The notes beneath the pieces are model-generated. The model was not told where the DNA came from, made no database searches, and was given only the letters and a program-made list of their open reading frames with translations. From contig NVVE01000007.1 of NCBI GenBank assembly GCA_002733285.1, positions 125,233-130,538 on the forward strand: a stretch of 5,306 nt of DNA. Reading direction: 5' to 3'. The translations under genes and the position numbers were made by a program. This document shows, piece by piece, positions 1 to 5,306 of this stretch (positions are counted from its first letter, which is position 1; each line of letters opens with the position of its first letter). Source of the stretch: Lutibacter sp. GTDB taxonomy: Bacteria > Bacteroidota > Bacteroidia > Flavobacteriales > Flavobacteriaceae.

Positions 1-401
1 TGCCCATTTTTTAGTTCCTGATTGAGTTGAATTCTAATTTGAGGATCAACTTCAGGGAAATAATCTAAGCCATCAATAACAGCATTTGTGTATAAACCGC
101 TACCACCAACCATAATTGTTACCTTATTTTTAGAGAAGAGTTTTTTTAATTTGATGAGTGCATCTTTTTCAAATTGTCCAACACTATAATCATCAAACAC
201 ACTTCTATTTTGTATAAAGTGGTGCTTTGCAGCAGCTAATTCTGTAGGTGAAGGAACTGCAGTACCAATTTCCATTTCTTTATAAAACTGCCTAGAATCA
301 CATGAAATAATTTCCGTATTAAAGTGTTGAGCAAGTTTAATACTTAGAGCCGTTTTTCCAATAGCAGTAACTCCTAGAACTGTTATTAAATAATTATTCA
401 T
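1..401 (-). CDS. miaA: tRNA dimethylallyltransferase MiaA, N-terminal part (3' end outside window)
   Basis: MiaA transfers a dimethylallyl group from DMAPP to the N6 of A37 in tRNAs that read codons starting with U; it is cytosolic. Only the first 133 residues are in the window; the family is usually about 300 residues. Seen in the translation: a P-loop GVTAIGKT at residues 10-17 (the family norm is close to GPTASGKT, so Pro and Ser are replaced but GxxxxGKT is intact); the DSRQFY motif at 35-40 with the expected catalytic Asp35; IGTAVPS at 45-51; HHF at 60-62; YSV at 72-74; and GGSGLY at 99-104. The ATG at 399-401 lies inside the last codons of the upstream channel gene, an 8-base overlap that suggests coupled translation and a shared transcript. 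The assignment rests on several collinear family motifs and is firm. There is no sign of disruption in the visible part. Confidence 0.96.
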   Translation of the reverse strand, partial: MNNYLITVLGVTAIGKTALSIKLAQHFNTEIISCDSRQFYKEMEIGTAVPSPTELAAAKHHFIQNRSVFDDYSVGQFEKDALIKLKKLFSKNKVTIMVGGSGLYTNAVIDGLDYFPEVDPQIRIQLNQELKNG

Positions 402-1224
402 GATTTAATTTTTCACCACATTTATGACAAAATTGGGCATTATCTATATGCTTGTCTGAAGAACAGTTCGGGCAATGTTGCGTATTAATTGGTGCAGAAT
501 TATCAGATTTCACCATTTCTGATGTTACAATTCCTGTAGGTACAGCAATAATCCCATATCCTAAAATCATTACAATACTCGCAATAAATTGACCAAATGG
601 TGTATGAGGCGCCAAATCGCCATAGCCAACGGTAGTAAGTGTTACAATTGCCCAATACATACTATGAGGGATACTTGTAAAACCATTTTTTGGACCTTCA
701 ATTAAATACATCACAGTACCTAAAATAATTGTAATCACCAATATGCCAAATAAAAACACGAGAATTTTGATTTTACTTGCTTTTAAGGCTGAAACTAAAT
801 TTTTTGAAGCGCCTAAATAGCGGGCCAATTTTAAAATTCTAAATACTCTAAGCAATCGCAATGCACGCAGTGCAACTAGTGCATGTGTTCCAACAAAAAT
901 AAGCGATACATATTTTGGAATGGTAGCTAGGAAATCAATAATGCCATAAAAGCTAAATATATAAGATGAAGGTTTCTTAAGAGTGATGATACGAATAATA
1001 TACTCTAAGGTGAAAAGTATTGTTATGACCCACTCAGATATATTAAGAAAGTTATGATATTTAGCATCAAAAGTCTCAACACTTTCTAGCATTACCAATA
1101 CAATACTTATTACAATGGTGAGTATTAAAATAATATCAAACCATTTTCCTTCTTTGGTGTCAGCTTCATAAATAATTTCATGAAGTTTATTTTTCCAATT
1201 TATAGTATGTTGATTTTTTTTCAA
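394..1224 (-). CDS. Voltage-gated-type potassium channel with C-terminal zinc ribbon
   Basis: This is a 276-residue inner-membrane ion channel of the Ion_trans/Kv-like type, expected to act as a tetramer. Predicted helices: S1 about 28-49, S2 61-82, S3 88-110, S4 115-136, S5 151-175, pore loop then S6 211-235. S4 carries basic residues every third position (R120, R123, R126, R129, K132, R135), the classic voltage-sensor pattern. The selectivity filter TVGYGD is at 198-203, which indicates K+ selectivity. After S6 and a short linker the protein ends in a CxxC-x11-CxxC zinc ribbon (C251, C254, C266, C269), probably a cytosolic zinc-binding tail. The start is TTG at 1222-1224: the reading frame opens only after a TAG at 1237-1239, no ATG lies between, and the first internal Met is residue 45 inside S1. 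The 3' end overlaps miaA by 8 bases. The channel class is firm; its physiological role and voltage dependence are inferred. Confidence 0.93.
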   Translation of the reverse strand: MKKNQHTINWKNKLHEIIYEADTKEGKWFDIILILTIVISIVLVMLESVETFDAKYHNFLNISEWVITILFTLEYIIRIITLKKPSSYIFSFYGIIDFLATIPKYVSLIFVGTHALVALRALRLLRVFRILKLARYLGASKNLVSALKASKIKILVFLFGILVITIILGTVMYLIEGPKNGFTSIPHSMYWAIVTLTTVGYGDLAPHTPFGQFIASIVMILGYGIIAVPTGIVTSEMVKSDNSAPINTQHCPNCSSDKHIDNAQFCHKCGEKLNHE

Positions 1225-1236
1225 TTTATGTGATAC

Positions 1237-1268
1237 CTAAATTTAGTACTAAAGTAAAATTTTTACTT
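1237..1268. repeat. Cluster of three overlapping palindromes upstream of the channel gene
   Basis: Three inverted repeats overlap or abut within 32 bases: CTAAATTTAG (1237-1246, perfect, 10 bp), TTTAGTACTAAA (1242-1253, perfect, 12 bp), and AAGTAAAA / TTTTACTT with a one-base centre (1252-1268). The set covers the candidate -7 element and presumed start site, the usual position for a repressor operator. No T-run follows on the minus strand, so a terminator is unlikely. Perfect short palindromes are commoner in AT-rich DNA, and a regulatory role is inference only. Confidence 0.4.
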
Positions 1269-1280
1269 GAATTAGGGCAA
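1249..1280 (-). promoter_or_regulatory. Candidate Bacteroidota-type promoter for the channel-miaA unit
   Basis: Read on the minus strand, a TTG (1278-1280) is followed after 21 bases by TACTTTAG (1249-1256), which matches the Bacteroidota -7 consensus TAnnTTTG at five of six fixed positions. Transcription would start near 1240-1243, giving a leader of about 18 nt before the TTG start codon at 1224. It lies in the only sizeable intergenic gap of the window (1225-1316), where a new transcription unit would be expected. This was matched by eye in AT-rich DNA, so chance agreement is possible. Confidence 0.45.
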
Positions 1281-1316
1281 CTTTCATGTTTTGATTTGTT
1301 TTCCAAACAATAGGGC

Positions 1317-3281
1317 TTATGTTTTTTTGAGTACAATGGGTGTTTTTTGAGAATTTATAACATGATTAAAAAGCAATTTTAAATAGTCGTATTCAAAATT
1401 ATAAAAAATAGGTTTGTTAATTTTGAAATTACTACTGAGAGTTATTTTTGATGTTCCGATTTTTTTGGTAATCAATCGTAAATTTCCTCCATTTTCAGGT
1501 AACGAAACAGCCTTTGATTGAGGGTACGATTCTATCGTATAATTATCTGGAATTTCCAATGAGAAATTTACAATATATTTTCTGGTATAACCAAAATCTA
1601 CCGGGTACAATCTGTTTTCTTGACTGAAAGGGTTTATTTTAAATTGATTCGTAAAATAGGGATTTAAATAGGTTTTGAATACATTTTCTGCGTCTTCTAA
1701 CAAAACTTCTATAATCTCAATAACTGGTTTGTTAATAGCTTTTTTATTGGTTATTTTATAATCAATAACTTCAAAACTGTTAAAATTACTTTCAAATTCA
1801 GCACCTAAATCTTCTTCATTTTGAGTTAAAATATATTCTCTTCTAATAAGTGCATCATATCCAAAATAGGCCTTTCTAAGCTTCCCAGTAATTGTACCAT
1901 CGCTATGTAATTTTAAACTGGCTGCAACTTGTATTTTTGAATTCTTTTCGGGAATTATATCAAACCAATAGCTCCCGTTTTTAAAATCCAAGACTCTGCC
2001 ATAACCATTGAGGCATTTATATGGCAACATCCCGAAAGGCATTAATTTATTAGTAGCATCAAGTAGGTACGATTCATTATCAATCGTAACTTTTGCGATA
2101 AAATAATTGAAATCAGTCAAAACAGGATATAGCTTTGTAGGAAAGCCATTTTTTCGTATAGAAATTAGCACTAATTCTGCTTGTAAACCAACAGCCATCA
2201 GCGCATTAATTAGGGAAATATTAAGTTCACCTACATTTCCTGTTTTAGCCTTAAATGCTGCTTTTATGTCGTTTTCTTCAAATATGCCATTTAATTTATT
2301 CCATGTAAAATGATTTTGAATGAAGTTATATACTGCTTTTGCTTTGTCTAATTCAGCGTTTAATAATCTTATTTCTGAAGGTAATAATTCATCAAAAAAT
2401 TTATATTTTTTTAACTGTAGACCAATATATTTATTGGTTTTAAACTTTTTATCAACATCTTTCCAAGTGGTTGTATATTTATCTTTAGTACCATTTATAC
2501 GGATAACTTCTGAAAGTTCAAATTTTATTTTAGAGATAAAATTATTTTTATTGGTCATATAATCTTCTTCTATAAAAGCTGGAATATTTTCCATAGCATA
2601 AGTTACAACCTCACAGCTTGAAGCTCTTTCAAAAAGAGAAATGATAAAGCAATTTCTTTTGATGGTAGATGTATTTGTTTTTAGTTTTAAATAACCCGTT
2701 AATTTTCGGTTGAACACATAATTTCCAGGGATAGACGCTTTATACTGACTGAATTTTACTGGAATGTCAGATTGAAAAGTCCAACTGGTTAAATTAAATC
2801 GAATAGGAGTTTCAACTGTGTATTCAACTTCAATAATACTGCCAGCTTTTAAGTTTGGCATGGTGAATTTAACGATTCTTTTTTGCTCATTAATTTGCTC
2901 TTCATAAATTAATTTTTCATCTAAATACGTTTTTTCTAAATTGTTATGCTTAATTGCTTTTATATTATAAATAGCAGAGTTTTTACCTAATGGAATAGCA
3001 AATGTTGCGTGTTTAAATTCACTTTTATTAAAAATTTTTATTTTCTGATAGTATTTAGAACTGACTACTCTTCTTCTAGTTTGGGTAACTTCATCAATTT
3101 TGTTAACAAACTCGGTGGTCCCCAAATCTAATAAGATAACTGCATTGGCCGTGGTATCTAAATTATACCTTTTCAAATTTAACTCCTCTTTTGTAAGTTT
3201 TCCAAAAGTATAATCCTTGGTATTTTGGGAATAAGAGAACGAAGTGAAAAGTAAGAATAGTAATATTACAATTTTTTTTAT
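1317..3281 (-). CDS. Secreted DUF3857 / transglutaminase-like protein (non-standard AUA start proposed)
   Basis: This protein of about 654 residues is probably exported across the inner membrane; its function is not known. The first 19 residues, (I/M)KKIVILLFLLFTSFSYSQ, form a typical signal peptide with a basic start, a hydrophobic core and a likely cut before Gln19. Next come a DUF3857-type beta-rich region (about 50-230), a transglutaminase-like region (about 310-420) and a C-terminal beta-rich region like DUF3858 (about 550-650). The transglutaminase Cys position holds Val350 (in KTGNVGELN) and the His position holds Asn392/Tyr393; Asp408 (LLDATN) is kept. The domain is therefore probably non-enzymatic. 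In frame, a TAA at 3288-3290 is followed by Leu-Ala, then ATA (3279-3281) where the Met of the signal peptide should be. The only standard-type start is a TTG at 3174-3176, which would remove the whole signal peptide (619 residues), so I place the start at the ATA. The ATA begins 14 bp after the exonuclease stop, suggesting an operon. Confidence 0.8.
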   Translation of the reverse strand: MKKIVILLFLLFTSFSYSQNTKDYTFGKLTKEELNLKRYNLDTTANAVILLDLGTTEFVNKIDEVTQTRRRVVSSKYYQKIKIFNKSEFKHATFAIPLGKNSAIYNIKAIKHNNLEKTYLDEKLIYEEQINEQKRIVKFTMPNLKAGSIIEVEYTVETPIRFNLTSWTFQSDIPVKFSQYKASIPGNYVFNRKLTGYLKLKTNTSTIKRNCFIISLFERASSCEVVTYAMENIPAFIEEDYMTNKNNFISKIKFELSEVIRINGTKDKYTTTWKDVDKKFKTNKYIGLQLKKYKFFDELLPSEIRLLNAELDKAKAVYNFIQNHFTWNKLNGIFEENDIKAAFKAKTGNVGELNISLINALMAVGLQAELVLISIRKNGFPTKLYPVLTDFNYFIAKVTIDNESYLLDATNKLMPFGMLPYKCLNGYGRVLDFKNGSYWFDIIPEKNSKIQVAASLKLHSDGTITGKLRKAYFGYDALIRREYILTQNEEDLGAEFESNFNSFEVIDYKITNKKAINKPVIEIIEVLLEDAENVFKTYLNPYFTNQFKINPFSQENRLYPVDFGYTRKYIVNFSLEIPDNYTIESYPQSKAVSLPENGGNLRLITKKIGTSKITLSSNFKINKPIFYNFEYDYLKLLFNHVINSQKTPIVLKKT

Positions 3282-3295
3282 AGCGAGTTATTTTT

Positions 3296-4375
3296 TTAAA
3301 ATCGAATTAGTTTTTCAACTCGATTTTTTTGTAAGTATTTTTTTATAATATTTCTATTAAGAATAGAATCTTCCATAGGAGAAATTAAACTTCTTAAAAT
3401 TTCTATATTATTTATTTGATAACTCAAATCAGCATAACAAAAACCCTTAAACTCATTATTTTCAATTAATACAATAGATTTTTCACCTAAATTTCTTCCT
3501 TTATCAATTACTAATAAGTTTTTGTTACTAAATTTAATAATTGTTCCGTTTGTTTTAGTGGAAATGTTATAGGCAGGTTTATATGCCTTTAATTCATCGT
3601 TAAATTTAAGTTGTGCAATAAGTTCATTTCCAGTTTCTTCAAAAGTAACTGAAACAACTTTTTTTTGTAAAATCTTTGCTTTTTTTGAGCTGCGTAAAAA
3701 TAATTGATTTACAGCTTTCTTAATGTTTTTTCCCTTACCAATATAGAGAATGTTCTTTGTTTTATTGTATAGGTAAAATACGCCTGTTTTAGAAGGTATT
3801 TCATCTAAAATAGCAAGTAGTTTTGGAGCTATTGTTTTTGTGTTAATTATTTTAATTGCTTTTTTAACAATTTCTTTATCAGTATCCTTGTTTAGTAATA
3901 ATTTAAATAATTGAACAGTTGCAATGGCATCTCCATCAGCTCTGTGACGGCTCGAAATAGGAATTCCTAAGGTTCTACATAATTTCCCTAATTTATAAGA
4001 GGCTAAATCAGGAATTAATTTTTTACTTAACTCAACTGTACAGAGAGTTTTTCGCTCAAAAGTGAAGCCCAAGCGTCTAAATTCGGTAGTTAAAATTCGA
4101 TTATCAAAATTTGCATTATGTGCAACTAAAACGCAATCTGTAGTAATTTCAACAATACGTTTTGCAATCTCAAAAAATTTAGGAGCATTTTTAAGCATTT
4201 CGCTATTGATACCTGTTAAATTTACGACAAATGGTTGTATTTCTCTTTCAGGGTTTACCAGACTTATAAATTGGTCTACTATTTGATGACCATCAAATTT
4301 ATAAATGGCAATTTCAGTAATGCCTTCTTCATTAAATTTACCACCGGTGGTTTCTATGTCTAGTATTGCGTACAA
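3296..4375 (-). CDS. DnaQ-like 3'-5' exonuclease fused to a degenerate GIY-YIG domain
   Basis: This 359-residue cytosolic protein is probably involved in DNA repair or nucleic-acid turnover. Residues 1-165 form a DEDDh exonuclease of the Pol III epsilon (DnaQ) type: Exo I DIETTG with Asp6 and Glu8, Exo II AHNANFD with Asp91, and Exo III HRADGD with His144 and Asp149. All the metal-binding residues and the catalytic His are present, so this half should be active. Residues about 194-275 resemble the GIY-YIG domain of UvrC (GVF at 198-200, YIGKGKNI at 211-218, YKPAYN at 265-270). However, the first Tyr is Phe200, the expected Arg is Ala221 and the expected Glu is Phe258, so that half is probably not a nuclease. 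A conserved-looking tail follows (about 285-359, with VIDKGR at 289-294). The start is TTG at 4373-4375, one base after the yggS stop; it gives the LYAILDIETTGG N-terminus expected for the family. The protein looks shorter than the relatives of about 450 residues that I recall. Confidence 0.9.
   Translation of the reverse strand: MYAILDIETTGGKFNEEGITEIAIYKFDGHQIVDQFISLVNPEREIQPFVVNLTGINSEMLKNAPKFFEIAKRIVEITTDCVLVAHNANFDNRILTTEFRRLGFTFERKTLCTVELSKKLIPDLASYKLGKLCRTLGIPISSRHRADGDAIATVQLFKLLLNKDTDKEIVKKAIKIINTKTIAPKLLAILDEIPSKTGVFYLYNKTKNILYIGKGKNIKKAVNQLFLRSSKKAKILQKKVVSVTFEETGNELIAQLKFNDELKAYKPAYNISTKTNGTIIKFSNKNLLVIDKGRNLGEKSIVLIENNEFKGFCYADLSYQINNIEILRSLISPMEDSILNRNIIKKYLQKNRVEKLIRF
3298..3327. 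repeat. Inverted repeat at the 3' end of the exonuclease gene
   Basis: The arms AAAATCGAATT (3298-3308) and AACTCGATTTT (3317-3327) are complementary over 11 bp with one G-T/A-C mismatch, around an 8-base loop. They span the last codons and stop of the exonuclease gene. On the minus strand the stem would be followed by an A-run, not a U-run, so it is not a classical terminator for these genes. On the plus strand the right arm runs into seven Ts and would look like a terminator, but no plus-strand gene precedes it. It might stabilise the mRNA end or influence initiation of the next gene; that is speculative. Confidence 0.4.
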
Positions 4376-4376
4376 A

Positions 4377-5045
4377 TTAATCGTAGTTTCTTATTCCAAA
4401 AATTGAACTTCCAACTCTAATCATGGTGCTTCCTTCTTCAATTGCTATTTGATAATCTCCACTCATGCCTATAGATAAAATTGACAAATTAAAATTAACA
4501 GTTATATTTTTTTTAAGAGAATCAAAATTAGTTTTAAGAGTCTTAAATTCAGTTCTTATCATAGATTTATTTTGAGTAAAACTTGCCATTCCCATTAACC
4601 CTTGGATATTGATATTTTTTAACGCTGAGAATTCTTCAGAAATAACCATACTTTCTACATCTGATTTAGATAACCCAAATTTTGAATCTTCCTGGGCAAT
4701 TTTTAATTGTAGCAAGCAGTTTATAATTCTATGATGCTTCTGCGCTTGCTTATTAATCTCTATCAATGTTTTTAAACTGTCAACACCATGAATTAAATGC
4801 ACAAAATGAGCCATATATTTGACTTTATTTCGTTGTAAATGCCCAATCATATGCCATTCAATATCTTTTGGTAGATTCTCATATTTCTCCACCATTTCTT
4901 GAATTTTATTTTCTCCAAAAGCTCTTTGATCGGTATTGTAAGCTTCTAAAATGGCTGAATTAGGTTTTGTTTTAGAAACGGCAACTAAAGAAACATTTTG
5001 AGGAATTGAAATAGATATTTTTTTGAGATTTTGAGCTATGTTCAT
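4377..5045 (-). CDS. yggS: YggS/PLPBP family pyridoxal 5'-phosphate-binding protein
   Basis: This 222-residue cytosolic protein belongs to the YggS/PROSC (PLPBP) family, single-domain TIM barrels with the fold of alanine racemase. They bind PLP but have no established catalytic activity, and are known to help vitamin B6 and amino-acid homeostasis. Family motifs are seen in order: VAVSKTKP with Lys25 as the PLP Schiff-base lysine; FGENKIQEM at 43-51; WHMIGHLQRNK at 64-74; HGVDS at 86-90; the GLMGMA segment at 149-154; SIGMSGD at 191-197, a phosphate-contact region; and IRVGSSIFG at 209-217. The length is normal for the family and nothing is missing. The start is the ATG at 5043-5045, 39 bp after the DUF1015 gene. 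The stop lies one base before the TTG start of the exonuclease gene, which suggests coupled translation. Confidence 0.97.
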   Translation of the reverse strand: MNIAQNLKKISISIPQNVSLVAVSKTKPNSAILEAYNTDQRAFGENKIQEMVEKYENLPKDIEWHMIGHLQRNKVKYMAHFVHLIHGVDSLKTLIEINKQAQKHHRIINCLLQLKIAQEDSKFGLSKSDVESMVISEEFSALKNINIQGLMGMASFTQNKSMIRTEFKTLKTNFDSLKKNITVNFNLSILSIGMSGDYQIAIEEGSTMIRVGSSIFGIRNYD

Positions 5046-5064
5046 ATAATTTGCAAATAAAGTC

Positions 5065-5072
5065 CAAATATA
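5065..5072 (-). promoter_or_regulatory. Candidate -7 promoter element ahead of yggS
   Basis: On the minus strand TATATTTG matches TAnnTTTG at every fixed position and lies 19 bases before the yggS ATG, leaving a leader of about 12-15 nt. The nearest clear upstream TTG is about 26 bases away, inside the end of the DUF1015 gene; this is longer than the usual spacing and weakens the call. A perfect 10 bp palindrome, ATTTGCAAAT, sits just downstream at 5049-5058. If real, it would be an internal promoter in addition to read-through from the DUF1015 gene. Confidence 0.35.
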
Positions 5073-5084
5073 ATTGAAATATTA

Positions 5085-5306
5085 TTAATCATTGATTTCA
5101 AAAATTGTTAAACCACTCCTTAATTTTGGTTCAATGTAAGTACTTTTTGGGGGCATTTTTAAATTTTCGTTAACAACCGATTTTAATTGGTCAACTGATA
5201 CTGGAAATAATCCAAATCCCACTCTGAAATTTCCAGAATCAACTTCCTTTTTTAGTTGTTTTTTAGTGTAAACAGCGGGTAAACATTTTATCCTTGGGTC
5301 AGTTTT
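5085..5306 (-). CDS. DUF1015 domain protein, C-terminal fragment (5' end outside window)
   Basis: The last 73 residues of a gene entering from the right edge, ending in two consecutive TAA stops (5085-5087, then 5082-5084). The tail contains FGLFPVSVDQL, then MPPKSTYIEPKLRSGL close to the end. I recognise this as the C-terminal signature of DUF1015 (PF06245) proteins, conserved cytosolic proteins of about 410 residues with no established biochemical function. DUF1015 genes often neighbour serine-biosynthesis genes in Bacteroidota, but nothing in the window shows that here. The gene runs in the same direction as yggS, 39 bp upstream, and probably shares its transcript. The fragment is in frame to the window edge without interruption. 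It is too short for an automatic caller that needs a start codon, but the reading is clear. Confidence 0.88.
   Translation of the reverse strand, partial: KTDPRIKCLPAVYTKKQLKKEVDSGNFRVGFGLFPVSVDQLKSVVNENLKMPPKSTYIEPKLRSGLTIFEIND

Noticed and set aside
1296..1310. Small inverted repeat TTGTTT-TCC-AAACAA just after the DUF3857 stop, considered as a terminator.
   Set aside because: On the transcribed strand the 6 bp AT-rich stem is not followed by a U-run, so it does not have the form of an intrinsic terminator.
2107..2313. Open frame of 68 codons on the plus strand.
   Set aside because: It lies wholly inside the well-supported DUF3857 gene on the opposite strand, has no recognisable motif, and its composition follows from the antisense of the real gene.
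2320..2562. Open frame of 80 codons on the plus strand.
   Set aside because: Antisense shadow of the DUF3857 gene, with no start context, motif or domain.
3174..3281. A frameshift in the A-rich run near the DUF3857 start as the reason for the missing ATG.
   Set aside because: The stretch from the exonuclease stop to the ATA contains no ATG in any minus-strand frame, so no single-base indel recovers a standard start; a substituted or non-standard start codon fits better.
3298..3330. Hairpin plus T-run on the plus strand, considered as a terminator.
   Set aside because: Its orientation fits only plus-strand transcription, and no plus-strand gene lies upstream; it also overlaps coding sequence on the minus strand. 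Kept only as an inverted repeat.
4062..4286. Open frame of 74 codons on the plus strand.
   Set aside because: Antisense to the conserved exonuclease domain; no independent support.
5049..5058. Perfect palindrome ATTTGCAAAT upstream of yggS as an operator.
   Set aside because: It is only 10 bp in AT-rich DNA, with no second copy nearby; mentioned with the promoter candidate but not called separately.

Overview
The window looks like chromosomal DNA from a member of the Bacteroidota, most likely a flavobacterium. The evidence is strong AT-richness, leaders without a clear Shine-Dalgarno sequence, two candidate promoters close to the Bacteroidota pattern (TTG, about 20 bases, TAnnTTTG), and protein sequences that read like flavobacterial families. 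Every supported gene is on the minus strand, so in order of transcription the window reads from right to left.

In that order the genes are: the C-terminal end of a DUF1015 protein (5085-5306, cut by the window edge); a YggS/PLPBP-type pyridoxal-phosphate-binding protein (4377-5045); a DnaQ-like DEDDh exonuclease fused to a GIY-YIG domain (3296-4375); a secreted DUF3857/transglutaminase-like protein (1317 to about 3281); a six-segment voltage-gated-type potassium channel with a C-terminal zinc ribbon (394-1224); and the N-terminal half of the tRNA dimethylallyltransferase MiaA (1-401, cut by the window edge). Spacing is tight: 39 bp between DUF1015 and yggS, 1 bp between yggS and the exonuclease, 14 bp between the exonuclease and the proposed DUF3857 start, and an 8 bp overlap between the channel and miaA. 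The only larger gap is 92 bp upstream of the channel. It holds a plausible promoter and a cluster of overlapping palindromes, so the window probably holds two transcription units (DUF1015/yggS/exonuclease/DUF3857, then channel/miaA), perhaps with read-through.

The products do not form one obvious pathway. They cover vitamin B6 homeostasis, DNA processing, an envelope protein of unknown role, ion conduction and tRNA modification. This looks like an ordinary housekeeping neighbourhood, and I see no mobile element, CRISPR array, RNA gene or defence cassette.

The points worth a second look are fine-grained. The DUF3857 gene has a clear signal peptide that can only be reached from an AUA (or similarly non-standard) start codon. 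The GIY-YIG half of the exonuclease has lost the residues expected to be catalytic and appears to lack a cysteine-bearing segment. The transglutaminase-like domain lacks its cysteine and histidine. Two further genes start with TTG. No stretch longer than 300 bases is without a gene.
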